A stretch of 57,007 nucleotides of DNA from Candidatus Magasanikbacteria bacterium CG10_big_fil_rev_8_21_14_0_10_36_32 (lineage in GTDB: Bacteria > Patescibacteriota > Patescibacteriia > Magasanikbacterales > GWA2-37-8): assembly GCA_002778465.1 (NCBI GenBank), contig PFBV01000005.1:119576-176582 (forward strand), given 5' to 3'. The notes below the pieces were generated by a model. It made no database searches. It was not told the DNA's origin and was given only the letters and a program-made list of their open reading frames with translations. Made by a program: the position numbers and the translations under genes. This document shows positions 34,621 through 44,312 of the stretch, piece after piece (the stretch's first letter is position 1; each line of letters starts with the position of its first letter).

Positions 34621-35532
34621 ATGAATAAAATAATTTTAAGCATTTGTATCCCAACCTACAATAGGGCAAGTTGTCTGAAACAAAATTTAGAGAGTATTGT
34701 TTCTCAGTTTGATGATTTGGAAGTGAAAGAATCTGTTGAGGTGGTGATATCAGATAATGCCAGCACCGACAATACTGCTGGTGTTGTTAAATTATTTCAG
34801 GAAAAATTTGATAATATTAAATTTATTAGAAATGATAAAAATTTATTATTTGATCGCAATTTATTAAATGTAGTTGACAAAAGTTCAGGTGAGTATTGTT
34901 TGACCATGGGAGATGACGATGCTTTTTTTCCTGGCAGTTTATCGACAATAATCAAAAAAATAAAATTTATTGGCGCTTCTTATTTTATACTTAATAGTTG
35001 GGGGTATGACCACGAATTGAATCGTCCCGTATTGTCCCATCCGAATGATCAATTGTCTGATGATGTAATTTTTGATAGTTTGATTGATTTTGTGCGGTCA
35101 ATAAAAGATTATCGAAAATTAATTGGATATTTTGGTGGAATGTCCACTCAATTATTTTTGCGAAGCGTCTGGATGAATTTTAACCGCAAAAATGATTTTT
35201 TAGATACGCAAAGTATACATACATTAGTACTGTTAAGTGCTTATAAAAAGTATAAGTTTTCTTTATTAGCATTTCCGGTGATTAAAACCAGGAGTGATAA
35301 TATGCGCTGGAACGCTATTCCTGGATTAGAAACTACTATTCGGCGTAGTCGGGCGACCATTGATGGTATTTTGTGGATTAAAAAAGAATATGGTTTATCT
35401 ATATCTGGCTGGAAAGTAAAAATTTATTTTTTGTGTCAAGGATATTGGATTGCTTTTAAAGAAGTAATAAAAAAATTGTTGTTTAAAATAGGTCTTCAAA
35501 AAGCGGTTGATTTATATCGCCGGTTAAAATAA
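34621..35532 (+). CDS. family 2 glycosyltransferase
   Basis: A 303-residue GT2 with 'LSICIPTYNRASCLKQNLES', 'VISDNASTDNT' and the acidic motif 'LTMGDDDAFFPGSL' near residue 100. It is directed by a start codon one base after the previous stop, so it is part of the same operon. The family adds sugars to lipid-linked intermediates at the cytoplasmic face; substrate unknown. Confidence 0.85.
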   Translation: MNKIILSICIPTYNRASCLKQNLESIVSQFDDLEVKESVEVVISDNASTDNTAGVVKLFQEKFDNIKFIRNDKNLLFDRNLLNVVDKSSGEYCLTMGDDDAFFPGSLSTIIKKIKFIGASYFILNSWGYDHELNRPVLSHPNDQLSDDVIFDSLIDFVRSIKDYRKLIGYFGGMSTQLFLRSVWMNFNRKNDFLDTQSIHTLVLLSAYKKYKFSLLAFPVIKTRSDNMRWNAIPGLETTIRRSRATIDGILWIKKEYGLSISGWKVKIYFLCQGYWIAFKEVIKKLLFKIGLQKAVDLYRRLK

Positions 35533-35543
35533 TTTAATGTTTT

Positions 35544-36383
35544 ATGAACAATAATATTACTTTTGTAATTTTTACAGGAAATGAAGAAAAAAGAATAGGT
35601 TACATTATTCGGAATTTTATAAAATATGGCGAAGTTTTAGTTTTTGATGATTCTAGTACTGATAAAACAGCTGAAGTGGTGAAGGCGGCCGGTGGTCAAT
35701 ATATAATTCGTCCTAAGACCAGCGATGATTCTTTTGCGGAAAGTCAGGAAAGATTTGATTTTGTTAAAAAATATGTTAAAACAGATTGGATTTATTGGGG
35801 GTATGCGGACAACATGGCGCCAAAAAGTTTATTAGATAAAGTTGTTGAAGTCATTAAAGAAGGAAAATTTAAATATATAAGAGTACCGCTTTTTACTTAT
35901 ATTTATGACGCAAAGAATCCATCACTCAAAGGTTATAGCCCGATGATTTTTAGAAAAGACTACGTTGATTTTACTGATAATATAATTCATGGCATGGGAA
36001 AATTTTTAGGAAAGGATCATGAAATTTTAACTTTGCCGAGTCGTAAGGAATATGCCATTTGTCACTTCAGTTTATATGATATGAATAAATTTATTTTGAG
36101 TCATCTTTTTTATGCTAAAGCTGAAGCTCAAAGTAAATTTAATCGGGGTAAAAAGTTTAGTGTTTTTATGATGCTTGGCGCTCTGATTAGATATTTTGTG
36201 TTGTTTTTTAAATTTTCATTTAAAAACGGGGTTAAAGGGCTAATGGTAGCATTGATGTATTCATATTTTAGATTGATGGTTTATGTTAAACTTTATGAAT
36301 TAGAGAACGACATCAGTTTAGAATCAATTGAAAATGATTTTGTGAAATCAAAGGAAAATATTTTAAAAGAGATAGAACAATAA
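35544..36383 (+). CDS. family 2 glycosyltransferase (short, GT2 WaaE-like)
   Basis: A 279-residue protein with the GT-A N-terminus 'NNITFVIFTGNEEKRIGYII' and 'VFDDSSTDKTAEVVKAAG', and 'WIYWGYADNMAP' in place of a classic DxD. The layout resembles LPS-core beta-glucosyltransferases such as WaaE, which act on lipid-linked or core sugars. The C-terminal third contains a hydrophobic stretch near 'ALIRYFVLFFKFSF' that may associate with the membrane. The weak DxD makes activity less certain. Confidence 0.75.
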   Translation: MNNNITFVIFTGNEEKRIGYIIRNFIKYGEVLVFDDSSTDKTAEVVKAAGGQYIIRPKTSDDSFAESQERFDFVKKYVKTDWIYWGYADNMAPKSLLDKVVEVIKEGKFKYIRVPLFTYIYDAKNPSLKGYSPMIFRKDYVDFTDNIIHGMGKFLGKDHEILTLPSRKEYAICHFSLYDMNKFILSHLFYAKAEAQSKFNRGKKFSVFMMLGALIRYFVLFFKFSFKNGVKGLMVALMYSYFRLMVYVKLYELENDISLESIENDFVKSKENILKEIEQ

Positions 36384-36385
36384 TT

Positions 36386-37174
36386 ATGCTTACGTTAATA
36401 ACCTCATCGTATAAATCAGAGAAGTATTTAAAGAGATATGCTGCCAAAATAACAAAGGCGGGTGATTTTTTAGTCGGTAAAATTGATTTTGAATTTATTG
36501 TCATTGCCAATTCGCCGACTAAAAAAGAAATTGAAATTTTTGAAAGTTTGAAAAAAAATAAATGGTTTAGTTATGTGGAAGTTCCGAGAGAATCAGTATT
36601 TTGTTCAATCAACAGGGGAATAAATATTGCCAAAGGCGATGTTGTTGGTCTGTGGAATGTTGATGATGTTCGCTATCCTGAATCTTTGATTGACGGTTTG
36701 CGTCTGATGAACGAAGGTGCGAATGTTGTTTATTTCCCTTTTGTCATAGAGTGGTTTCTTAATTTATTCGGTTTTAATTTTTTAATTAGAAGAAAAATAA
36801 TAAAACCGCCATTATTTGACCGAGAAAAATTCATCAGAGGAATGCATTGCGGACCATTTTTTCTCATCCGAAAAGATTTTTTTAAACAAATCGGACCGTT
36901 TGATGAACAATTTAAGGTAGCGGGTGATTTTGATTGGTGTGTACGAGCTACTAAAATTTCTGATAAATTTTCTTTATCTGAAAAAATTGGAGGGGAATTT
37001 CGTGTTGATGGAGGAGGGCTTAGCGCCGGTGGAAGAGCTATGCATTTTGCGGAAAATAATATTGTTTCCCGCCGACATGGAATGGAAGATAAAGTTGTGC
37101 CCGGTTATGAAAACGAAGAAGCTGGTTTGCGCGTTGATAAAATTAAATTCAACGGAGAATATATTGATTTTTAA
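36386..37174 (+). CDS. family 2 glycosyltransferase
   Basis: A 262-residue GT-A protein. It begins 'LTLITSSYKSEKYLKRYAA', and has 'RESVFCSINRGINIAKGDVV' followed by the acid motif 'LWNVDDVRYPESLI'. 'GPFDEQFKVAGDFDWCVRA' matches the acceptor-side region common in GT2 enzymes. Only two bases separate it from the upstream glycosyltransferase. Donor and acceptor are unknown. Confidence 0.8.
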   Translation: MLTLITSSYKSEKYLKRYAAKITKAGDFLVGKIDFEFIVIANSPTKKEIEIFESLKKNKWFSYVEVPRESVFCSINRGINIAKGDVVGLWNVDDVRYPESLIDGLRLMNEGANVVYFPFVIEWFLNLFGFNFLIRRKIIKPPLFDREKFIRGMHCGPFFLIRKDFFKQIGPFDEQFKVAGDFDWCVRATKISDKFSLSEKIGGEFRVDGGGLSAGGRAMHFAENNIVSRRHGMEDKVVPGYENEEAGLRVDKIKFNGEYIDF

Positions 37175-37177
37175 ATT

Positions 37178-38122
37178 ATGTTGGTAATTCTAACCAAAAC
37201 ACCAGAAGTAAGCTTGAATGGAATTAAAGATAGACTTAAATCGTTTATAAAATTTTTTATTGGAAAAAAGAGGGGTCCGGCTGCTGTAACAGAGAGCTTG
37301 TTGAGAGGTTTAAGGGAATTGAATTATATTTATAAGTATAATGTCAATGCTGCTGAAATTGAAAAAGATGATACTATATATATAAATGAAAGCGTGGCAA
37401 CTTTAAAATGGGCAATTAATGCCAAAAAACAGGGTAAAATCAAGAGACTTATTACAGGACCAAACATAACGGTTGCCCCGGACGATCAGGGAGGTATTAT
37501 GTTGGATCAAAATATAGATTTAATATTATTTCCATCGCAATGGACTAAAAATTTTTGGCTTTTAACTAATCCAGAATTAGCTGAAAAAATAAAAATTTGG
37601 CCGGCCGGAGTGGTTTTGCCATCAAAGACAGATGAAGAAAAAAAATATTTTATAGTTTATCAAAAAAATGCTTCGGACAGTTTATTGAAAAGTATAGTTG
37701 AAAATCTGATTGGGCAAAATATACAGTTTAAAATGATAAATTATGGAAATTACAAACAAGAGGATTACTTTAAACTTTTAAATGGCAGTCGCGGGATGAT
37801 ATATTTGTCTGAATCGGAAAGTCAAGGATTGGCGTTGCAGGAAGCTTGGGCACACAATGTTCCGACTTTAGTTTGGAATCGCGGTTATGTGGAACAAAAA
37901 CAACGTCGTTTTGAGGGTAAAAAAATTAGTGCGCCCTATTTAACAGAACAGGCCGGTATGTTTTTTGTTGGTCAAGCGGATTTTAACGACACATTGGAAC
38001 AATTTATCAGCAAGCTTGTTAATTTTGTACCGAGAGAGTATATTATGAATAATCTTACTGATAAAATTTGCGCGGAAAATTTTTTAAAATTAATTAATTA
38101 TGAAAATAATCCACAAAATTAA
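37178..38122 (+). CDS. GT-B-type glycosyltransferase (group 1-like)
   Basis: A 314-residue protein whose C-terminal half has a GT-B donor-site pattern: 'MIYLSESESQGLALQEAWAH' followed by 'PTLVWNRGYVE', like the E-x7-E loop of GT4 enzymes. The N-terminal part is shorter than in most GT4 proteins and has 'ITGPNITVAPDDQGG'. It overlaps the next gene, an FkbM methyltransferase, by 23 bases. Probably adds a sugar that is then O-methylated, which is inference from the coupling. Confidence 0.72.
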   Translation: MLVILTKTPEVSLNGIKDRLKSFIKFFIGKKRGPAAVTESLLRGLRELNYIYKYNVNAAEIEKDDTIYINESVATLKWAINAKKQGKIKRLITGPNITVAPDDQGGIMLDQNIDLILFPSQWTKNFWLLTNPELAEKIKIWPAGVVLPSKTDEEKKYFIVYQKNASDSLLKSIVENLIGQNIQFKMINYGNYKQEDYFKLLNGSRGMIYLSESESQGLALQEAWAHNVPTLVWNRGYVEQKQRRFEGKKISAPYLTEQAGMFFVGQADFNDTLEQFISKLVNFVPREYIMNNLTDKICAENFLKLINYENNPQN

Positions 38123-38810
38123 AAAGATAATAAGCGGTTTAGGTAACAATCAAAGAATGATTGAATTTTATAAACAGTTTATTGGAAAAAATAATTTATT
38201 TTTTGATATTGGGGCGAATGTTGGTGACAGGACTTTTGTTTTTAGAAAAATTGGAGTAGCTGTTGTTGCTGTGGAACCGCAAAATAAATGCGCTGGGATT
38301 TTGAAGAAAAAATTTCAAAAAGATTCGGATGTTAGTATAGTACAAAAAGGAATTGGTGATAAGCCGGGAAAAATGAAGATAAATATTTGTTCTGAAGCGG
38401 ACACAATATCAACTTTTTCTGAACAATGGAAAACAGAAAGCCGTTTTAAAAATCTTTCGTTTGACAAAACAGAAGAAGTCCAAATAATTACACTTGAGGA
38501 TTTAGTAGTTGAATATGGAATTCCTGATTTTTGTAAGATTGATGTGGAAGGTTATGAATTACCTGTAATTTTAGGTTTAAAAACAAAAATTCCTTGCATC
38601 AGTTTTGAATTTACAAGTGAGTTTATTGATATTACGGAAGATTGTTTAGAAGCATTATTTGAAAAAGGTTACACCGAATTTAATTATACAAAAGGGGAAG
38701 AAATGAAGTTGGTTTTAACCGGTTGGTTGGATAAAGAAAAGTTTGTATCAATTTTGAAAGATAATATTTTAACTGACAGTGATTTGTGGGGTGATATCTA
38801 CGCCAAATAA
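38100..38810 (+). CDS. FkbM-family methyltransferase
   Basis: A 236-residue SAM-dependent methyltransferase with 'LFFDIGANVGDRTFVFRKIG' (SAM motif I), 'VVAVEPQNKC', 'DFCKIDVEGYELPVILGL' and 'CISFEFTSEF'. FkbM proteins methylate hydroxyl groups of sugars or lipids. The start codon lies inside the previous glycosyltransferase gene, so translation is probably coupled. A methyl cap or decoration on the glycan is likely. Confidence 0.85.
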   Translation: MKIIHKIKKIISGLGNNQRMIEFYKQFIGKNNLFFDIGANVGDRTFVFRKIGVAVVAVEPQNKCAGILKKKFQKDSDVSIVQKGIGDKPGKMKINICSEADTISTFSEQWKTESRFKNLSFDKTEEVQIITLEDLVVEYGIPDFCKIDVEGYELPVILGLKTKIPCISFEFTSEFIDITEDCLEALFEKGYTEFNYTKGEEMKLVLTGWLDKEKFVSILKDNILTDSDLWGDIYAK

Positions 38811-38828
38811 TTAATAATTTTTTAAGTT

Positions 38829-40766
38829 ATGTTTGTTCAATATTCATTGGTGTTTTGCTGGGGAATTGTTGTTTTGTTTGCTTTTATCGGTTACGGAAAA
38901 TTACTTGGCACTGTTTTGTCTCCGAAAAATAAATTTGATTTAGGTATGCAGGCGGCTTTTGGCATGGCTTTGAGCATAGTCATTGGTGGAATTTTAAATT
39001 TGGTAGGAATTATTTCCATTGTTTCAATTAAAATTTTTGTTGTCGTCGGCATATTGTTATTTTTAATTTTTTGGTTAAAAAATTTACGTTCATGGCCGAA
39101 TTTAATACGAAACACTTTTGGTTTTGTTAGAGCCAATAAAATTTTTAGTGTTATTGCCGTTACGGTTTTTGTTCTTATTACGGCGAGATATTGTTTTTCG
39201 GTTGCATATTTTGATTTTCATATTTCTGATGATAAACAAGGATACTTAGCATTTTCTAGTAAAATGATACAAACGGGTTCCTTAGGTGAAGATCCTTTTA
39301 GTCAGCATCGGGTTGAATCATCACTTGGCGCCCCGTATTTTTTACAGGCAATTATTCTTGCTGACACCTCGGTTAAAAATTTGCATTTACCGGATAGGGG
39401 AGTCGGCTATTTAGTGTTGTTACTTTTATTAATCGGTTTTGTTAAAAATAAAAAAATTGGCCGGTGGCCAGGAATTTTATTAATTTTAGCAGCTACGGTT
39501 GTTGTTTCGCCAGTAGGCAACGTTACCGCTTGTTATACTGCCGCGGCAATGTTTTTTTTGTTTTTAAGACTGACATATCCTATCACTAAATATAAAAGTA
39601 GTTCGTTTTTGTTAAATGCCTTAGCGCTCGCTTTTCCGATTGCCGCGCTTTGCGCATTAAAATCTTCTTTTATTTCGGTGGCGGTAGTTTTATTTATTGG
39701 ACATTATTTTATTTACGGGTGGCATCTTAAAAATTTTCGTTTGATACTTAAAGAATTGATTATAACTGTTTTGATTATTTTAGTTTTTCTTTTACCGTGG
39801 ATGTTGTCAATGTTGGGTTCGTCAGGTACCTTGCTGTATCCGATTTTGGGTTATGGCTATCAGGGTACAGCGTACGGCGCTTTTCCTTACGTGTTGGGTT
39901 TTAATTTGTATAGTTTAATGCGGTTGATTTTTGAATGTTTAATAGGATTAATCACCTTAGTACCATTGGCGATATTAGGTATTGTGGCTTATGGCATGCC
40001 TGATAGAGAAGAGAAAAAAATTGTTTGGTTGGTATGTTTAAGTTCATTAGTTGGGATATTAACATTAATAATTTTTCTCGGTGGATATGGATTATATTAT
40101 TACAGTTTTCCATATGTTTTCCCAAGTATTTTGTTTATTACCGCTTTGTTATTAGGAAATGATTTACAATTTAGTCGTTTTCCTAATACCAACGGACGAA
40201 TAATTGGCTTCATTCTTGTTGCGTTTTTAATTGGGGCTTTTTTACAAAAGGATTTACAGGTGGTACAGGATATAAAGGGCGGTGTGAATATTGGCGGTGG
40301 AGAATTAAAATTTGGTTTGATGAATACTGATTTAATCAGTGAGGATGAACATCAACAATATATTAAGTTGCAAAATTCAGTACCGGCAGGAGAAACGATT
40401 GTTGTTCGGTTAGATAAAAATTTTCTTTTTGATTTTAAACGCAATACTATTTATATTAATGATACTCCCGGTGGTTCTAGTTTGCCGCCTGGCTTACCTT
40501 TAAAAAATGGTAGCGAAGCAATGGCTGATTATTTTTTGTTTAATGATATTAAATATCTAGCTTTTCCATATAGTACTGTGGATGATTATCATCAAGTCTA
40601 TGCCGATATGATGAAAGAACATGTCAATCCTGTTTTGAGATCTATAGCGGAAAATGATTTAGCTTATCAAGATTATTTAATGGAATTAAGTAAAACAAGA
40701 AAAGTAATCTATGACGATGGAATAAATTTTGTTTTAGATATTTCAATTAAAGTAAATAATGAATAA
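38829..40766 (+). CDS. polytopic membrane protein with GT-C-like first loop
   Basis: A 645-residue membrane protein with around 13-14 hydrophobic helices and a C-terminal soluble region from about residue 485. The first large loop has an acidic pair in 'HISDDKQGYLAFSSKMIQTG', followed by 'DPFSQH', a pattern seen in GT-C enzymes where the aspartate is catalytic. The neighbouring genes are glycosyltransferases and methyltransferases. I propose an extracytoplasmic transferase acting on polyprenyl-phosphate sugars; a transporter or polymerase is possible. Confidence 0.65.
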   Translation: MFVQYSLVFCWGIVVLFAFIGYGKLLGTVLSPKNKFDLGMQAAFGMALSIVIGGILNLVGIISIVSIKIFVVVGILLFLIFWLKNLRSWPNLIRNTFGFVRANKIFSVIAVTVFVLITARYCFSVAYFDFHISDDKQGYLAFSSKMIQTGSLGEDPFSQHRVESSLGAPYFLQAIILADTSVKNLHLPDRGVGYLVLLLLLIGFVKNKKIGRWPGILLILAATVVVSPVGNVTACYTAAAMFFLFLRLTYPITKYKSSSFLLNALALAFPIAALCALKSSFISVAVVLFIGHYFIYGWHLKNFRLILKELIITVLIILVFLLPWMLSMLGSSGTLLYPILGYGYQGTAYGAFPYVLGFNLYSLMRLIFECLIGLITLVPLAILGIVAYGMPDREEKKIVWLVCLSSLVGILTLIIFLGGYGLYYYSFPYVFPSILFITALLLGNDLQFSRFPNTNGRIIGFILVAFLIGAFLQKDLQVVQDIKGGVNIGGGELKFGLMNTDLISEDEHQQYIKLQNSVPAGETIVVRLDKNFLFDFKRNTIYINDTPGGSSLPPGLPLKNGSEAMADYFLFNDIKYLAFPYSTVDDYHQVYADMMKEHVNPVLRSIAENDLAYQDYLMELSKTRKVIYDDGINFVLDISIKVNNE

Positions 40767-40772
40767 TATTAT

Positions 40773-41366
40773 ATGAAACTTCATTTGGGTTGCGGAGGTA
40801 CTTATTTAGAAGATTATATAAATGTAGATTTTCCGGTAAGTGACAAAACAATAATGGATGTTAAAGCTGATTTATATCAGGACATTTCTACCCTTGATTA
40901 TCAGGATAAAACGGTAGATGAAATTCGCCATCATCATGTTTTTGAACATTTTAATCGGGTAGATTCTTTAAAATTATTATTGAAATGGAGAAAGTGGTTG
41001 AAAGTCGGCGGTAAATTGGACATTGAAACTCCTGATTATTTTTGGTCTAGTCTATTGTTTATTTTTGCGCCACATAAATACAAAATGGAATTAGGACGGC
41101 ATATTTTTGGTACCCAAGAAGATTTTTGGGGCAATCATTTGGATTTTTGGTATAAAGGAAAATTTAAAAAAGTTTTATCTTTATTGGGTTTTGAAAAAAT
41201 AAAATTCCGCAGGCCGATTTACAGAAATTTATTACCAAATATTAGAGTGCAGTGTATTAAAGGTCAGAAAATAGTTGATAACAAAACAGTTTTACAGGAA
41301 ATTCTCAGTTGGTATATACTAAAACAAGAAGATAAAGATAAATATTTAAAAAATTGGTTGTCTTAA
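40773..41366 (+). CDS. class I SAM-dependent methyltransferase (small, sugar-associated)
   Basis: A 197-residue protein starting 'MKLHLGCGGTYLEDYINVDF', the SAM motif typical of small methyltransferases in glycan loci, then 'VDEIRHHHVFEHF' and 'LKVGGKLDIETPDYFWS'. No target-recognition domain. It probably methylates a sugar hydroxyl. It is six bases downstream of a GT-C-like gene and five bases upstream of a CgeB-like transferase. Confidence 0.82.
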   Translation: MKLHLGCGGTYLEDYINVDFPVSDKTIMDVKADLYQDISTLDYQDKTVDEIRHHHVFEHFNRVDSLKLLLKWRKWLKVGGKLDIETPDYFWSSLLFIFAPHKYKMELGRHIFGTQEDFWGNHLDFWYKGKFKKVLSLLGFEKIKFRRPIYRNLLPNIRVQCIKGQKIVDNKTVLQEILSWYILKQEDKDKYLKNWLS

Positions 41367-41371
41367 AAATC

Positions 41372-42430
41372 ATGAAAATTTTATATATTGGTTTAAAATA
41401 TGATTACGGACAGGAAGAAAGAGGTTATAGTTTTGAACACTATAATTTTTATGATTCCTTGGTTAAAATGGAAAACGGCCGGCACAATGTCATTTATTTT
41501 CCTTTTGATGAAATGTTGTTGACAATGACTCAGTTGGAAATGAATCAAAAATTGTTGGAGAAAGTGGAAGAAGAAAAACCTGATTTATGTTTCTTTTTCC
41601 TTTTTACTGATGAAATATATACGAATACGATTAAAAAAATTACCGACTCAGGCGTTTTGACATATAATTGGTTTGCGGATGATCATTGGCGCTGGTCAAT
41701 TTTTTCTAAATATTATGCGCCTAATTTTTCTTGGGTGTCCACCACTGATTCACAAGCGGTAGAAAAATATAGAAATATTGGTTATAACAATGTAATTAAA
41801 ACTCAATGGGCATGCAATCATTTTTTATATAAAAAGTCGGTGGACAATAAAGATTATAAGCATGAAGTGTCTTTTGTCGGCGCTTCTCACGGAAATCGGA
41901 AAAAAATTATAGCCAAGATTGTAAAAGCTGGCGTTAAAATTGATTGTTATGGAGCTGGTTGGACAAAGGGTCGTGTTAATCAGGAACAAATGATGGAAAT
42001 TTTCAGTAGCAGTAAAATCAATCTTAATTTAACAGAATCTTCCGGCGGTATAAATATTAAAAATTTAATAAAAATTTTTATTTCTAAAAGTCAGCATAAA
42101 TTAAAAATTAATTCACCTCGGTATTGGCTGAATTATGCGCGGTCAATGTTGGCAATGCGACGAAAACAAATTAAGGGACGGACATTTGAGATTGCCGGCT
42201 GTGGCGGATTTTTAATTTCAGGGGAAGCTGATAATGTTGGTGATTATTATATTCCAGATAAGGAGATAGTTTTGTATAGCAACGAAAATGATTTATTAAA
42301 GAAGATTAAGTATTATTTGACTCATGATGTACAGCGTGAAGAAATCAGGATTGGCGGATATAAACGTACAATAAGCGAACATACTTATGAAAATAGATTT
42401 AAAGAAATATTTAAACAAATAGGTTTGTAA
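41372..42430 (+). CDS. CgeB-like glycosyltransferase (GT-B fold)
   Basis: A 352-residue protein resembling the CgeB/DUF3880 plus Glyco_trans_1_2 group. Features are 'MKILYIGLKYDYGQEERGYS', 'YNWFADDHWRW', 'EVSFVGASHGNRKKIIAK', 'FSSSKINLNLTES' and the C-terminal 'RTFEIAGCGGFLISGEADN', which is the donor-site region. The likely activity is sugar transfer in the cytoplasm. ATG 41372 is preferred to an upstream in-frame TTG at 41354 that would overlap the preceding methyltransferase gene. Confidence 0.82.
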   Translation: MKILYIGLKYDYGQEERGYSFEHYNFYDSLVKMENGRHNVIYFPFDEMLLTMTQLEMNQKLLEKVEEEKPDLCFFFLFTDEIYTNTIKKITDSGVLTYNWFADDHWRWSIFSKYYAPNFSWVSTTDSQAVEKYRNIGYNNVIKTQWACNHFLYKKSVDNKDYKHEVSFVGASHGNRKKIIAKIVKAGVKIDCYGAGWTKGRVNQEQMMEIFSSSKINLNLTESSGGINIKNLIKIFISKSQHKLKINSPRYWLNYARSMLAMRRKQIKGRTFEIAGCGGFLISGEADNVGDYYIPDKEIVLYSNENDLLKKIKYYLTHDVQREEIRIGGYKRTISEHTYENRFKEIFKQIGL

Positions 42431-42433
42431 TTT

Positions 42434-43207
42434 ATGTCTGAAATAAAAGTTAGTATTAATTTAATTACATATAATCGAGCTGATTTTATAGTGCAGGCTA
42501 TGGATAGTATTTTGTTACAAACTTTTAGCGATTGGGAGTTGATAATAATTGATGATGCTTCAACTGATAATACGAAAGAGTTGGTAGATTCTTATTTGTT
42601 AAAGGATAGTCGGATTAAATATGTTAAGCAGGAAAATCGTTGTGGTATTTCGCGTTCGCGAAATGCAGCTTTAAAATTGTCAGTTGGAAAATATATTGCG
42701 GTTTTAGACAGTGATGATGTTTGGTCTGACAGTAATAAACTAAAGAAACAGGTTGAGTTTTTGGATAATAATTCTGATTATTGTTTAGTGGGCTGTGGTG
42801 TTGAAGTTATTAATAAGCAAGGGGATAGACTTAAAAAATATTGTAATCCTGGAGAAGACGAAGAAATTAGAAAAACTATTTTAATAAAAAACCCTTTTGC
42901 TCACTCATCGGTTGCTTATCGTAAACAAACCATTGATCAACTGATTGGTTACGATGAATCATTAAAAATCGGCGAGGATTATGATTTGTGGCTCAGAATG
43001 GGTAAAGTTGGTAAAATGGCCAATTTAAACAATATTTTTATTTTTTATCGTAAACACACAGCTAACATCTCAGTTTTAGATAGGAATATTGCGCTGCAAA
43101 ACAATTTTGACATAATCAGTAAATATAAAGAAGATTATCCTAACTATTTTTTAGCTTATTGGAAAAGAAAAATTAGAAAAATAATTTATTCATTGATTAA
43201 ACCATGA
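42434..43207 (+). CDS. family 2 glycosyltransferase
   Basis: A 257-residue GT2 with 'KVSINLITYNRADFIVQAMD', 'IIDDASTDNTKELVDSY', 'ISRSRNAALKLSVGKYIAVL' and the metal-binding 'DSDDVWSDSNKL'. 'GEDYDLWLRMGKVG' gives the ED catalytic-base motif. It is complete and very typical. The stop overlaps the start of the following GT4 gene (ATGA), so the two are translationally coupled. Confidence 0.9.
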   Translation: MSEIKVSINLITYNRADFIVQAMDSILLQTFSDWELIIIDDASTDNTKELVDSYLLKDSRIKYVKQENRCGISRSRNAALKLSVGKYIAVLDSDDVWSDSNKLKKQVEFLDNNSDYCLVGCGVEVINKQGDRLKKYCNPGEDEEIRKTILIKNPFAHSSVAYRKQTIDQLIGYDESLKIGEDYDLWLRMGKVGKMANLNNIFIFYRKHTANISVLDRNIALQNNFDIISKYKEDYPNYFLAYWKRKIRKIIYSLIKP

Positions 43208-44301
43208 AAATTTTTTATTTAATTACAAAATCTGAAATTGGCGGAGCGCAAACACATTTGGTCGATCTTTGCCGTTATTTTCATGGCAGAGGCCATGAGA
43301 TTTTAGTGATGAGTGGTGGTAATGGGTGGTTGAAAGAGGAATGTGATAAAATAGGTGTTCGCTATCAATCTAATAGTTTTTTTTCTAATAGTGTCAATCC
43401 GTTGAAGATATATCAGGCTATACGTGAAATTAAAAAATGTGCCAACGGATTTAAACCAGATATCGTACATTGCCATAGTTCGGCGGCGGCGTTTTTAGGC
43501 CGCCTGGCAATCAAAGGAAAAATTAAAACGATTTACACAGCTCATGGCTGGGGTTTTAATGTGGGTATGAATCAATTTTTAAGATACTCAGTTTTGTTGG
43601 CGGAAAAAGCAGTGGCTAAATTTACGGATAAATATATTTGTGTTTCCGAATTTGTAAAAAAATTAGGTTTGAAATATTCTTTAGCTTCAGAAAATAAGTT
43701 TACAGTTATTTATAATGGTGTAAAAACAGACGGTGAGGAAATTGGATTGAAAAATAACGATAAAATTAATTTGATTTTTGTAGGACGTTTGGCTGAGCCC
43801 AAAAAACCAGAGATGGTCATAGAAGCGATAGATTTTTTTCCGCAGGATTTAAAAAATAAAATAAAATTTACAATTGTCGGCGATGGTCCCAAAAAAGAAT
43901 TTTTACAGCGAATGGTCGCTCGGGAAAACGTAGAAGTTGATTTTAAAGGAACTTTATCAAGGGAAAAATCAATGGAAGAATTATGTCTGGCCGATGTTTT
44001 TGTTTTTATTTCTGCTTGGGAAGGTTTTCCTTATACAATTTTAGAAGCGATGAGTGTTGGTTTACCGGTAGTCGCTTCAAATGTCGGCGGCGTAGCTGAA
44101 GTGGTAAGCGAAAATAACGGATTTTTAATTAAAAATGAAATTTGTGAAATATCGGAAGTTTTGTTAAAATTAGTAAATAATAAAGAATTAAGACTGCAAT
44201 TGGGACAAAATGGAAAAGACAGAATTAAAAAAGATTTTTCTTTGGAAAAAATGCTGGATGAAATTGATAAAGTATACGTAGAAATGATAAAAGTAAAATA
44301 A
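43204..44301 (+). CDS. family 4 glycosyltransferase
   Basis: A 365-residue GT-B enzyme with 'GGAQTHLVDLCRYFHGRGHE' at the N-terminus, 'HCHSSAAAFLGRLA', 'VYNGV'-type linker ('IYNGVKTDG'), 'LIFVGRLAEPKKPEMVIEAI' and the E-x7-E donor motif in 'WEGFPYTILEAMSVGLPVV'. GT4 retaining transferases use nucleotide sugars in the cytoplasm. It resembles enzymes that extend undecaprenyl-linked glycans such as those started by WecA-type proteins. Confidence 0.92.
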   Translation: MKIFYLITKSEIGGAQTHLVDLCRYFHGRGHEILVMSGGNGWLKEECDKIGVRYQSNSFFSNSVNPLKIYQAIREIKKCANGFKPDIVHCHSSAAAFLGRLAIKGKIKTIYTAHGWGFNVGMNQFLRYSVLLAEKAVAKFTDKYICVSEFVKKLGLKYSLASENKFTVIYNGVKTDGEEIGLKNNDKINLIFVGRLAEPKKPEMVIEAIDFFPQDLKNKIKFTIVGDGPKKEFLQRMVARENVEVDFKGTLSREKSMEELCLADVFVFISAWEGFPYTILEAMSVGLPVVASNVGGVAEVVSENNGFLIKNEICEISEVLLKLVNNKELRLQLGQNGKDRIKKDFSLEKMLDEIDKVYVEMIKVK

Positions 44302-44312
44302 ATAATAATTTT

